From positions 4,834,501 to 4,898,500 of the forward strand of contig JAZKJV010011400.1 of the NCBI GenBank assembly GCA_037367405.1: a DNA stretch of 64,000 nucleotides, read 5' to 3'. Source of the stretch: Ottelia alismoides. Lineage: Eukaryota; Streptophyta; Magnoliopsida; Alismatales; Hydrocharitaceae. Shown piece after piece: positions 40,959-50,220 of this stretch (position 1 is the first letter of the stretch; the number at the start of each line of letters is the position of its first letter). Under the pieces are notes generated by a model. It was not told the DNA's origin. It was given only the letters and a program-made list of their open reading frames with translations, and ran no database searches. A program made the position numbers and the translations under genes.

Positions 40959-43370
40959 ATGCATCGCCTATCGCTCACGTTTTTCCTCGCGCTGCTGGCG
41001 TGGGCCTGCGGTGCATTGCATCTGCCCCGGCTTTGCTTGCTTGCCCAGAGCGCGCATGCTCAAGCCCCAGGTGGTCCACTGGCCGGGGGACAACTCGATA
41101 GTGCCAAAGTCGATGTGGCCATCCGCAAAGGTGTGGCTTATCTGTGGAATCTTCAAGGCGACAAAGCCGATGGCGGCTGGCCGGAGTATCCAGGTTACAG
41201 CTACGGAGCCAGCGCCCTGGCCGTCTTGGCTTTGCTCAATGCCGGTGAGAAGTCTGATTCGCCGAAGATGCGCAAAGCCCTCAACTACTTGCGCCGAGCA
41301 CCGCTGGAGCAGACCTACACCGTTGCTCTGCAGACGATGGTCTTTTGCGCGGTCGGTTCCAAACAAGCCGACGACCTGCCACTGATCGAGCGCAATTGCC
41401 GCTGGCTGGTCTCTGGCCAACAGCCAAACGGCGGTTGGGGTTACAACGCCACCGGCCAAGACACCGATCCCAGCAACAGCCAGTTCGCGCTCCTGGCCTT
41501 GCACGAAGGTCAGCGCGTGGGCGTGCGCCTGGCCGATGATCCGATGCAAAACGAACGCGTCTGGAACGAGTGCTACACCACGGCTGAAGGTTATTGGCAT
41601 GCGATCCAGTCCGAAGACGGTGGCTTTCCGTACCGTAACGAACCAGGCAGTCGCGGCAGCATGACTTGCGCAGGTATTGCCTCGCTGATCATCACGGCCA
41701 GTCAGCTCAGCAGCCAAGAGGCCAGCATCGAGAACGGTCAGATCGCTTGCTGTGGAAGCAGCGATGATCGCAAGAATCGCTTGCAAGCAGCCATGCGCTG
41801 GTTGGCTGCGAATTTCTCCGTGGCCACCAATCCCATGCATCCCAACTGGCACTATTACTACTTGTACGCGCTGGAGCGCGCGGGCCGCATGACGGGGACG
41901 CGATTCATCGGGAACTCGGATTGGTATCGCGAAGGGGCGGCTGAATTGTTGCGTCAGCAAACACCCGGAGGCGACTTTGTATCGACATCGACGCTCGAAA
42001 GTAATCGCCTGGTCAACACTTCGCTGGCACTGCTGTTCTTGTCTAAAGGTAAACGACAAGTAGTGGTCAGCCGTCTGGAGCATAGCCCCCGCAATCGCGA
42101 TGACTGGAACACGCATCGCCGCGCCTTGCAGCATTTGACAATGGCTACCGAGTCGGTTTGGAAACGCGAACTGGCCTGGCAGACGGTCGACATCAGCGAA
42201 GCCACCGTTGCTGACCTGCTGGAAACGCCCGTGCTCTTTATCAGTGGACGCAAGGCGCTCGAGCTGAGTGAGAAGCAGAGAGACAAACTGCGCGAATACG
42301 TCGAGCAAGGCGGATTCATCTTTGCCGAAGCCTGCAATCAAGATGGCTGCGACGGCGCTGCCTTCGAAGAGTCCTTCAAGAAGTTTGTGGTGGAAACATT
42401 CGAAAAACCGCTCGAAAAGCTCTCGCCCGATCATCCGATCTGGAGCGTCGAGGCGCGTGTCGATCCCAAGAACTTGCCCCATGATTTCTGGCTCTACGGC
42501 GTGCAATCATGTTGTCGGCTGGGCCTGGTCTACAGTCCCATTAGCCTCTCGTGCCGTTGGGAAATCAATTCGCCCTATGGTTTGAAACTGACGCAGACAC
42601 CCAAGACTCAAGCCGAACTGGATAACGCAACCAAGATCGGTATCAACGTGCTCTCGTTTGCCACAGGCAAGCAGCTCAAAGAGAAACTCGATGCGGTCTC
42701 GATCTTGGAAGGCGATCTCGCTTCGCCACCCGGGGATCGAGATACGCTGATCATTCCCAAACTGGAACACGGCGCGGGGGCTGATGATGCGCCGCGAGCC
42801 CTATCGAATTTGATGCTCTGGATGGATCGCGAAAATCCATTTCAGATCAGCAATGAACATCGGCTGATTCCGATCACCGAACCCGAACTGGAAAAGTATC
42901 CGATTGTCTTCATGCATGGTCGTGGAGCTTTTAAGCTGAGCGAAAAGCAGCGGGCGGCTTTGAGGCAGTACTTTGAAAATGGCGGGTTCCTCTTGGCGGA
43001 TGCTATCTGTGCCAATGAAGATTTTGCAGTCAGTTTTCGCCGCGAAATGGACCTGATCTTGCCCGGCAAGCCACTGGAGAATTTGCCAGCCACGCATCTG
43101 ATGCTGACCGCGGCGTATGGTGGTTACGATGTTCGGCAAGTAACCGTGTTGGATCCCACTCCTGGACAAAACAAACTGGTCACCGGCCAGCGCAAGATGA
43201 CTCCCAAGTTAGAAGTGATACGCAGTGGCGACCTGGTCTCCGTGGTCTTTTCGCCGCTGGATATGAGTTGTGCATTGGAGAGCCGGCACTCGTTGCAGTG
43301 CCGTGGTTACGTGCGCGAAGATGCTGCGCGACTGGGCATCAATATCGTGCTATTTGGTTTGCAGCAGTAA
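40959..43370 (+). CDS. Secreted alpha-toroid protein with two DUF4159 domains
   Basis: About 803 residues from the ATG at 40959 (GGGGA upstream). Signal peptide LTFFLALLAWACGALHLPRLCLLAQ. Residues about 50-400 are alpha/alpha-toroid repeats of the prenyltransferase/squalene-cyclase type (LNYLRRAPLEQTYTVALQTM, WLVSGQQPNGGWGYNATG), but I see no catalytic DDTA motif. Two DUF4159 halves follow, each with a motif like KQRDKLREYVEQGGFIFAEA / KQRAALRQYFENGGFLLADA. The gene is divergent from moxR by about 136 bp; in planctomycetes it is normally part of the same MoxR-DUF58-Bat cluster. Its activity is unknown. Confidence 0.85.
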   Translation: MHRLSLTFFLALLAWACGALHLPRLCLLAQSAHAQAPGGPLAGGQLDSAKVDVAIRKGVAYLWNLQGDKADGGWPEYPGYSYGASALAVLALLNAGEKSDSPKMRKALNYLRRAPLEQTYTVALQTMVFCAVGSKQADDLPLIERNCRWLVSGQQPNGGWGYNATGQDTDPSNSQFALLALHEGQRVGVRLADDPMQNERVWNECYTTAEGYWHAIQSEDGGFPYRNEPGSRGSMTCAGIASLIITASQLSSQEASIENGQIACCGSSDDRKNRLQAAMRWLAANFSVATNPMHPNWHYYYLYALERAGRMTGTRFIGNSDWYREGAAELLRQQTPGGDFVSTSTLESNRLVNTSLALLFLSKGKRQVVVSRLEHSPRNRDDWNTHRRALQHLTMATESVWKRELAWQTVDISEATVADLLETPVLFISGRKALELSEKQRDKLREYVEQGGFIFAEACNQDGCDGAAFEESFKKFVVETFEKPLEKLSPDHPIWSVEARVDPKNLPHDFWLYGVQSCCRLGLVYSPISLSCRWEINSPYGLKLTQTPKTQAELDNATKIGINVLSFATGKQLKEKLDAVSILEGDLASPPGDRDTLIIPKLEHGAGADDAPRALSNLMLWMDRENPFQISNEHRLIPITEPELEKYPIVFMHGRGAFKLSEKQRAALRQYFENGGFLLADAICANEDFAVSFRREMDLILPGKPLENLPATHLMLTAAYGGYDVRQVTVLDPTPGQNKLVTGQRKMTPKLEVIRSGDLVSVVFSPLDMSCALESRHSLQCRGYVREDAARLGINIVLFGLQQ

Positions 43371-43396
43371 ACGATTCGCAAGTAGAAAGAATCAGG

Positions 43397-45151
43397 ATGA
43401 TTCCCAAGAGCTCGTGGCGTGAAATTGGTGGTCCGGCGCTGGCAAGCTGTGTAGCGCTCTGGGCCGCCCATCCACCGCTGGGTTGGAGTTGGCTGGCGTG
43501 GCTGGCGCCGCTGGGATTGCTGAACTTGGTCGAACGCCAGCAGAGTCCCGGCAAGAGCGGCTACTTTTTGATCTGGTTGGCCGGCTGTGTCTTCTGGCTG
43601 GCCATCTTGCAAGGTATTCGCCTGGCCTTCTGGCCGCTGTACTTCGGTTGGATCGCCATGAGTCTGTACCTGGCGATTTATACGCCGCTGTTTGTAGGCC
43701 TCACCCGGCAATTGCGACACACGCGGCATGTCCCGCTGGTCTGGGCCGCGCCGCTTGTTTGGACCGGGCTGGATCTGTGGCGCAGTTACTTGTTGACTGG
43801 CTACGCAGCCTCGACACTGGCCCATTCCCAGTACCAGCATCCCATGGTTCTGCAACTGGCCGATCAGCTTGGCGGTTATGGTGTCAGCTTCATCATGGTG
43901 GCCACCAGCGTCGGTTTGTACCATCTGACGTGCAGCTTGCTGGCCCGCAGTCGGCCGCGTGCGATTGGCCAGTTGATCACTGCCGGCTGTCTCTTGAGCG
44001 GGCTGTTGGGATATGGAGCATATCGCTTGCGCGAAGGTGATGAACTGGCCCGCTCGGGCGCGCCGCTATTGCAAGCGGCGCTGATTCAAGAGAATACACC
44101 TTCGATGTTCGATGCGGATCCCGATCGATTGCAGCGAGCCTGGACGCGTTATGCCGACAAAAGTTTAGAAGCCTGGCAAGCTCATCCACAAGTCGATGTG
44201 ATCATCTGGCCCGAGTCGACGTACACCGCCATGATTCCTTGGACCGAAGATCACACGGTGCGCGATGTGCCGCAAGAGCTCAAGGAGCTCAACTACGACC
44301 GCTACGCGATGCGCAGCAAAGTCACCGAATTGCAGCAGCAGTTTCAAGCCAAGACGCAGTTGCTGCAAAACAATTTGCGCAGTGCGCACCCTGCCCTGGC
44401 TGCCCAAGCGCCCGAAGGTCAAGTAGTGCAAGCGGCTGCGGTGGGTACCGAGGCCACTACCAGCACTGGCCAGGCAACCTTGCCTTACTTGTTAGTGGGC
44501 AACGATGCCATGGATATGCGCGACGAGAAAGTCGATCGCTTCAATGCGGCGCTGTTGATCGATCCAGAAGGCCAGCTGGCCAATCGATACGAGAAGATGC
44601 ACCTGGTGATGTTTGGTGAATACATTCCGCTGGCGTGGGCTTTGAAGTTTTTGGGTGATGCCTTCGGTTTGGCTTCGACCGATCCTGGCCAGTCGGCGCG
44701 GGCCTTCGAGATCGGCTCGGTTGTCCTTGCGCCCAGCATCTGTTTCGAAAGCATGATGCCTCAGACGATGGCCTGGCAATTCCGCGCGCTGCGAGCCATG
44801 GACAAAGAGCCGGATGTGCTGGTCAACGTAACCAACGATAGTTGGTTTCGCGGTTCATCAATGCTCGATCATCACCTGGCCTGTGAAGTGTTGACCGCTA
44901 TTGAACTGCGGCGTCCCTTTATCATTGCTGCCAACACCGGCATTTCCGCGTGGATTTCCGGTTCAGGGCGGATCATCGAGCAACTGCAGCGGCTTGAACC
45001 AGGCTATATCATCGCCGAGCCTCGGCGCGACAGTCGTTGGGGACTAACGCAACTTTGGGGCGACCTGCCCGCCTGGTGCCTGGCCATCGGCACCCTGCTC
45101 GTAGCGCTAATCAAAGGAGGGCGACGCACAGATCCGCCTTCAAACCGTTAA
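43397..45151 (+). CDS. lnt: Apolipoprotein N-acyltransferase
   Basis: About 584 residues. Six or more N-terminal membrane helices are followed by a nitrilase-type periplasmic domain with the catalytic triad Glu near 273 (IIWPESTY), Lys near 400 (EKMHLVMFGEYIPL) and Cys near 448 (SICFESMM). A ~60-residue coiled-coil-like insertion rich in Gln (about 295-360) lies between the Glu and Lys. It adds the third acyl chain to lipoproteins in the inner membrane, which fits an outer membrane in this group. The start at 43397 is 26 bp after the DUF4159 stop. Confidence 0.93.
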   Translation: MIPKSSWREIGGPALASCVALWAAHPPLGWSWLAWLAPLGLLNLVERQQSPGKSGYFLIWLAGCVFWLAILQGIRLAFWPLYFGWIAMSLYLAIYTPLFVGLTRQLRHTRHVPLVWAAPLVWTGLDLWRSYLLTGYAASTLAHSQYQHPMVLQLADQLGGYGVSFIMVATSVGLYHLTCSLLARSRPRAIGQLITAGCLLSGLLGYGAYRLREGDELARSGAPLLQAALIQENTPSMFDADPDRLQRAWTRYADKSLEAWQAHPQVDVIIWPESTYTAMIPWTEDHTVRDVPQELKELNYDRYAMRSKVTELQQQFQAKTQLLQNNLRSAHPALAAQAPEGQVVQAAAVGTEATTSTGQATLPYLLVGNDAMDMRDEKVDRFNAALLIDPEGQLANRYEKMHLVMFGEYIPLAWALKFLGDAFGLASTDPGQSARAFEIGSVVLAPSICFESMMPQTMAWQFRALRAMDKEPDVLVNVTNDSWFRGSSMLDHHLACEVLTAIELRRPFIIAANTGISAWISGSGRIIEQLQRLEPGYIIAEPRRDSRWGLTQLWGDLPAWCLAIGTLLVALIKGGRRTDPPSNR

Positions 45152-45159
45152 TTGGATGT

Positions 45160-45385
45160 CGCATGTCACCTCTTCCAGCGGTCACGGCATGGGAGGGCGA
45201 GGTTCCACCCGAGCCTTGGGCCCGGAGCGCCAATGCAGTCCCATTGGAATTTGAGTTTTGAATCATGGCCCGAAGCGCAGACGAACGTCCGCAGGCCATT
45301 TATGCCAGGCCATTAACACCCATGAATCTTTGGTTGGTGATACAAACCGAAAGCTCGGCGGGAGCCTCGCCCTTCCAGCGTTCCT
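45160..45385. repeat. R1 repeat element, copy f (with R2 left arm)
   Basis: TGTCACCTCTTCCAGCGG (R2-like) then GGGAGGGCGAGG at 45191; the right arm CTCGGCGGGAGCCTCGCCC ends about 45372. This is the near twin of the copy at 1-205. Confidence 0.8.
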
Positions 45386-45403
45386 GCACTGGAGATAAAT
45401 CTC

Positions 45404-47026
45404 ATGGACCATATCTTCACGCCGGCTCTGCCAGGGATTGATACGCATCTGCTGCAAAGCTGGTTGGGACGCAGATGGTTGGCCGTGCCACGCGCTCATT
45501 ATGCTCAGAGCAATCGCTGGTCGAGCATCATCAGTTCGCGCATCAGTCGCACCAAGCCACAGTTTCATGATTGGCCGGCGGCGCTCAGTCGAGCCTTGCA
45601 ACGACTGGAACGGCAGCGGCAAACTTGCCTGATCGTGCCAGGTACTACGACCGCGTGCTGGCTACAAGCGGCCACTCGCTTGCGCAGTCAGGCAACTCTG
45701 CAGGTGCAACTGGCTGAAGGCCATGACGTTCATCAGTGGCGGGCTGAGGTCTTGCAAGTAGTCCGTACTGACCCCATCGCATGTCGCGATCGCTTGTTTG
45801 TTTCCCCCGTGGATAACACGCTCGATGTATGTGCGAGCGATGTATGTGCGAGCGATGTATGTGCGAGCGATGTATGTGCGAGCGATGTATGTGCGAGCGA
45901 TGTATGTGCGAGCGATGTATGTGCGAGCGATGTATGTGCGAGCGATGTATGTGCGAGCGATGCACAGGCGGCTGATTGGACAGGCCAGGTGTTAGCCGAA
46001 CTGCCGATCGAGGATCGGCTCGCGATTGCGCTGGCCCACTCGGTCTTGGCACTCAGCATAAGAGCGCATGGAGTGCTGGAGCGATTGTTGCAGATGCGGT
46101 TGGATGATTCACGATTTCCACCCGGAACGGTTTCGGTGCGTGTGGGGCATACGCAATTAGGTCGCGCGCAGGCTACGCAGATCAGTTGGCTGGATCGTCA
46201 TGCGGTCGGTTGGTATTTGCCTGTGACGGAGCAGCGCACTCTCAGCAGTCGCGAGCATGCGCTGGCGTGTCGCCGCGCGCAAGCCACGCAGGTTCGAGGT
46301 GCGACAACGCAGTGGACCGCACCTATAGAGCTGGTAAGCAACTGGGATCACTACCTGGTGCACTGTGTGCGCGGCGATCAAGGTCGAACCGATAAACGCG
46401 TCACGCGGGCTGAACTGATCGATGCGCTTCTGTGCGGTCGCTTTCCGAAGTTGAGTGCCTATCAGACGCTGTTGACGATTCTCCAGACAGGGCGGTTGCG
46501 AGCCCAGAATCACTTGTTGCGTGGCTGGCTGCCACTGGTCAGTTTTTCGGCGGTGCCATTGCCCGAGTTGCTCGCGCGGCGCAGCTTTCAATCGCATCTG
46601 AGTCGTTGGGACTGGGAGCCGTATGGCTTGCTGGTCGATCGCAACTATCTTCAAAGCGCTGGTGCCCGGCCGGTTATCTATGGTGACCAGGCTGTGTACG
46701 ACCAGCTTGCGGACAGCGATCGGCCGTTCTATCAACCGGCACTGCGCCGTTCAGCGCTGCATGATTTATCGCACCCTGTGTCTTCGCAGCCTGCAGGCGC
46801 TGATGATTGGCAGGCTGAGTGTGAATGGCGATTGCCTGGCGATCTGCGGCTGGCTGATTTGCCGCCCGAGAGTTTGAGGCTGTTTGTGGAGTATGAGCAT
46901 CAAGCTCAGGCACTGGCCCAGGAGAGTCGCTGGCCGGTTATTTGGCAGAAGCGATCTCAAACTCAGCGGCTGCCAGCGCCTTCAATGCATCGGAGACATA
47001 GCCGAGCTGGAACAAGCAGAAACTGA
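45404..47026 (+). CDS. Hypothetical protein with nine perfect DVCAS repeats
   Basis: A 540-residue protein that I do not recognise. Residues about 141-185 are nine identical DVCAS units. Before it lies an alpha/beta region (TCLIVPGTTTACWLQAAT), after it a segment DRLAIALAHSVLALSIRAHGVLERLLQ. The C-terminal ~250 residues contain GRTDKRVTRAELIDALL, GARPVIYGDQAVYDQL and ECEWRLPGDLRL. No signal peptide. Its last 29 codons overlap the end of the convergent BshC-like gene. The function is not inferred. Confidence 0.65.
   Translation: MDHIFTPALPGIDTHLLQSWLGRRWLAVPRAHYAQSNRWSSIISSRISRTKPQFHDWPAALSRALQRLERQRQTCLIVPGTTTACWLQAATRLRSQATLQVQLAEGHDVHQWRAEVLQVVRTDPIACRDRLFVSPVDNTLDVCASDVCASDVCASDVCASDVCASDVCASDVCASDVCASDVCASDAQAADWTGQVLAELPIEDRLAIALAHSVLALSIRAHGVLERLLQMRLDDSRFPPGTVSVRVGHTQLGRAQATQISWLDRHAVGWYLPVTEQRTLSSREHALACRRAQATQVRGATTQWTAPIELVSNWDHYLVHCVRGDQGRTDKRVTRAELIDALLCGRFPKLSAYQTLLTILQTGRLRAQNHLLRGWLPLVSFSAVPLPELLARRSFQSHLSRWDWEPYGLLVDRNYLQSAGARPVIYGDQAVYDQLADSDRPFYQPALRRSALHDLSHPVSSQPAGADDWQAECEWRLPGDLRLADLPPESLRLFVEYEHQAQALAQESRWPVIWQKRSQTQRLPAPSMHRRHSRAGTSRN
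45824..45958. repeat. Perfect 15-bp x 9 in-frame tandem repeat
   Basis: GATGTATGTGCGAGC repeated nine times without a difference inside the coding region; a tenth, diverged unit follows (GATGCACAGGCGGCT). Unit length is divisible by three, so copy changes keep the frame. There are no spacers, so it is not CRISPR. Confidence 0.97.
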
Positions 47027-48620
47027 ATTCGCGCGAGAAGGCCAGCTTCAACTGCCGTTGGCGGGCGGCCAGTTCTTGCAAACGACTTTGCGATTGTTGC
47101 AGGGCGGCCTGGTTGAGTTCGGCCAGGCGTTGATTGACGCGCGTGATCTCATGATGCCATTGCCATTTCTCGCCGCGCGGCGGAATGTTCTGTAGCAAGT
47201 GTTGCTTGGCTTGCAGCAATTGGCTGATTTCGGCTTGATTGGCATCGACGAAAGCTTCGGGATGATGACGCAAGTTCCAGGCGGTCGCCTGCAGTTGCTG
47301 CGTGGCCAAACGATTATCGACCAGCGATTCATCCGGTCGATGGCCGCCCAATTGCAGATGCAACGTAGCGGTGGCCACCACCATTTGCGGCGGTGCAATG
47401 CCATAGTATTCCGCGATGATCGCATCGGTCATCTGGTCGTACTTGCCGCCACCGATCCCGTGCATGAACAGATCGCTAATCACCAGCCGAGCGAACATGG
47501 TTGTGATCAGGGCACGCGGTCGCAGCAGGACATCGTCGATCGCCAGGTTTTGCCAATCGGCCACGGCATCATCGCTATCGAGCGGCCCTTCGATCGTGGC
47601 TTGCCAGCCGGCTTGATCACTCAGCAGCAGATCCTGGCCATCCAAACGCACGAACAGTCGGCGGCGAGTTGGTTCGGCTTGGCGATAGACCCACCACGGT
47701 GCTTCCAGCCAACCATGTCGCGCGGAGAGGGCGGGCACTGGATGAGACAAACTGCGAATACCGTTCTGTTGGCAATAGAGTGTCCGCTGCTGGTTATAGA
47801 CTTGTTGAAAGCGGGCAATGTCGGCCAGGATCGCCAGCGAGAATCGGGCAAAGCTGTTCTGGCTGCATAGTTGGCTGAGCGGCAGTTCGAGCGAACGCAA
47901 GCCTAATTGCTCTTCCAGCATGTGCCGGCCTTGAGCCAAGGCGAGCCCCAGGCGTCCAGTGCGCCGCGCAGCCGCCATCACCAGCGGCCACAACTGGCCC
48001 ACCAGTGGTTCGGGCAAATCCGCGATCGACGCTTGCCGAATTCTCTCCGGGAACGATTGCAACCGATCATAATCAAGGATAGAGCGACATTCCCACGCGA
48101 TCGGCGGCGAGGGTGAATCGAAATCGACACTCTCGGTGCGAAACTGTTCAGTGGAACCCGGCTGAATGTGACTAGCCAGTACGCGCACCGCTGGCGCGCG
48201 GCACAGGTCGTTATCGATCACCAGGTTCAGTGGCAAGGCGCCCGCGTCGTTGGCTGCCTGGCTGAGCAAAAAATTCTTGAACCAGACACCTGGATGAAAC
48301 AGTTCGGGTTGATGGCCGGCAACCAGCCAGGTACCTTCGTCCGTGGTATCGATATTCACATCGCGATACGAACGCGTGTAAGCCATGGCAGCTTGCCACG
48401 CATCGCGGCGAGCGTTTGTGCGCAGTTGGCTTAGCTGGGCACCGCCCACCTGGATGCGATGGCAATCGCGATTGAACTCGATCGCCTGAGTCCCAAAGCC
48501 ACGACGGGCTCGCAGCAGTTTCGCCAGCGAAGGAGTGACCAGCGACTGGCGATTCTCAGAGGGAGCTCGATATTGGGGTGGTTGAGCGTGTGCAGGCGAC
48601 GACGAATCTGGCTGGGCCAT
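46938..48620 (-). CDS. BshC-like (bacillithiol cysteine-adding) family protein, putative
   Basis: About 560 residues from the ATG at 48620, which overlaps the stop of the glycosyltransferase gene (TAATG). An N-terminal GHQPELFHPGVWFKN motif corresponds to the GGQQAGL segment of BshC; further on, RPRALITTMFARLVISDLFMHGIGGGKYDQMTD and YGIAPPQMV correspond in order and spacing to the BshC segment with GxGE and PPVMPR. A coiled coil in the last ~130 residues also fits BshC. I infer remote BshC homology; the Gly-His-Gln-Pro motif may mark a planctomycete subgroup with another substrate. Confidence 0.55.
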   Translation of the reverse strand: MAQPDSSSPAHAQPPQYRAPSENRQSLVTPSLAKLLRARRGFGTQAIEFNRDCHRIQVGGAQLSQLRTNARRDAWQAAMAYTRSYRDVNIDTTDEGTWLVAGHQPELFHPGVWFKNFLLSQAANDAGALPLNLVIDNDLCRAPAVRVLASHIQPGSTEQFRTESVDFDSPSPPIAWECRSILDYDRLQSFPERIRQASIADLPEPLVGQLWPLVMAAARRTGRLGLALAQGRHMLEEQLGLRSLELPLSQLCSQNSFARFSLAILADIARFQQVYNQQRTLYCQQNGIRSLSHPVPALSARHGWLEAPWWVYRQAEPTRRRLFVRLDGQDLLLSDQAGWQATIEGPLDSDDAVADWQNLAIDDVLLRPRALITTMFARLVISDLFMHGIGGGKYDQMTDAIIAEYYGIAPPQMVVATATLHLQLGGHRPDESLVDNRLATQQLQATAWNLRHHPEAFVDANQAEISQLLQAKQHLLQNIPPRGEKWQWHHEITRVNQRLAELNQAALQQSQSRLQELAARQRQLKLAFSREFSFCLFQLGYVSDALKALAAAEFEIASAK

Positions 48621-49375
48621 TACGGACATTGACATTCTTGGCATATTCGTTCGCGCACTGGCAATTCGAAACCACGAGCCTGCATATCAGCGATGCTGCG
48701 CTCCAGGCAATCATTATAGTAGCGCAAACGAATCTCGGCTTCGTCCAGCGCGCCGCCAAAGGATCGATTCAAATCCAAGTAGATCAACGGTACGGGCACT
48801 TCGATGATGCGCATGCCCAGCATGGCGGCTTGAACCCAGACCTCCAGTGGCATCGCGTAGCCCAGGTCGGTAATGTTCAACTGAGCCAAGGCTGAGACGC
48901 GGTAGGCTTTGAAGCCGCAGAAGGCATCGGTCAGGCACAAGCCCAAACGCTGATTGATCTGGCGGGTGATCTTGCGATTGATGAACAGGCGCTGCGCCGG
49001 TGGCTCGCTGTCACCTGGATATTTTTTCAGGTAGCGACTGCCGGAGACGATATCGGCGTTCTTGCAAGCGGCGATAAAGCGCGGGATACGTTTGGGTTGG
49101 TGCTGGCCGTCGCAGTCGAGCGTCACCAGGTATTCGAACTCGTGCTCGATGGCATATTGAAACGCAGACACCAGGGCGGCACCGTAACCACGATTTTGCG
49201 CATGGTGCACGACGCGCAGCTTTGGCAAGGTTTCGAGTTTGTCGGCGGTGCCGTCGGTCGAGCCATCGTTGACCGCTAGCACGTTATCGGCGTATTCGAA
49301 GACTTGTTGCAAAACGTCGGTGACCGTATTTGCTTCGTTGTAGACCGGCAAAGCGGCCAGCCAATTACTTGCCAT
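48620..49375 (-). CDS. Family 2 glycosyltransferase (DPM/Dpg-like)
   Basis: About 251 residues from the ATG at 49375 (MASNWLAALPVYNEANTV). GT-A motifs VNDGSTDGTADKL and TLDCDGQHQP with the metal-binding DxD equivalent are present. The RYLKKYPGDSEPPAQR and LTDAFCGFKAYR segments resemble dolichol/polyprenyl-phosphate mannosyl transferases. There are no C-terminal membrane helices. It sits upstream of and overlaps the BshC-like gene, so the two are co-transcribed. Confidence 0.88.
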   Translation of the reverse strand: MASNWLAALPVYNEANTVTDVLQQVFEYADNVLAVNDGSTDGTADKLETLPKLRVVHHAQNRGYGAALVSAFQYAIEHEFEYLVTLDCDGQHQPKRIPRFIAACKNADIVSGSRYLKKYPGDSEPPAQRLFINRKITRQINQRLGLCLTDAFCGFKAYRVSALAQLNITDLGYAMPLEVWVQAAMLGMRIIEVPVPLIYLDLNRSFGGALDEAEIRLRYYNDCLERSIADMQARGFELPVRERICQECQCP

Positions 49376-50220
49376 AACAGATCGTCCTCTACCCCAAAAG
49401 GTGACACCGTTTTGCACCATCCAGCCGAGGTGGCGTGGAAGTCCGTGCCTCCAACATTCTAGGTGACACACCCCCAGGGTCAACGAAAATCAGCTTGAAC
49501 GACCTGCAAGAATCCCAGCCCTGCCCCCCGCACCGGCAAGACAACCAGGGTCCCCGCAAGCCGCAGAGTCGCATCCCCAAAATTGCACCATAGTGTGCAC
49601 CGCAGCTCGGGCACTCCTGCCCGAGAGCCGCTCGATCGATTAGCTAGCATTCGCCCGCCGCATTGCCGCTGCGCAGGGTGTGTCCCCACGCGGCTATGCT
49701 AGCAATTGCCAGGTGAACCTGCCCAATCGCAGGGTGTGTCCCCACGCACCTTTTGCTAGCAATCGCCGAATGAACTTAACGAGGACGGGCTGAGAGCTCG
49801 TGCTACGCGCTGCTTGCATTTGGCAACAAACGTAACGAGGTTGCAGCAAGGTTGACATTGTTTCCCTTAGTTGTTTGTTTTCGCGAAAGGGTCGTCCGCT
49901 AGTTGATAAACGGCTGCGATTGGGTTATTCTTTGGCAAAGTTGGCGGACTCGTTCCTTGGTTGTTTTGCTCATGGTGCCCAACCGACTGCTGACAGTTGG
50001 TATCCGGTACGATGAATTTCCGATTGTTCGAACTGTCCCACCGACGTGCGAAGCTGGTATTGCCAACTAAAACTCTATCTTATCGCTATAGTGCAGCACC
50101 CCCGTTGCACGCTATCAGCTTCGCACGTCTTGATTCCTCTTGTCGTTGGACGCATTGCCAGGAACAATTTCCGTTTCCCGACGATTTGAATACCATGCCA
50201 GTTAGTTGAAGGTAATGAAG
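49376..50220. other. Gene-free gap before the Gfo/Idh/MocA gene
   Basis: It holds a 20-bp direct repeat (CGCAGGGTGTGTCCCCACGC at 49672 and 49728, 56 bp apart, each followed by TGCTAGCAAT) and a perfect 14-bp inverted repeat, GACGTGCGAAGCTG at 50043-50056 against 50116-50129. TTGACA at 49852 has no good -10. I see no credible gene. Confidence 0.6.

Noticed and set aside
40968..42506. 512-codon open frame on the minus strand
   Set aside because: Antisense shadow of the DUF4159/toroid gene; no ribosome site or recognisable motif.
45824..45958. Possible CRISPR array
   Set aside because: Units are contiguous 15-mers without spacers and lie in a reading frame; no cas genes in the window.
45692..46059. 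Reverse-strand frames through the 15-bp repeat (HRSHI or LAHTS repeats)
   Set aside because: Artefacts of a 15-bp unit that is open in several frames; no supporting start or domain.
49997..50209. 70-codon frame before the Gfo/Idh/MocA gene
   Set aside because: No ribosome site, no motif, and it spans the inverted repeat; more likely leader DNA.
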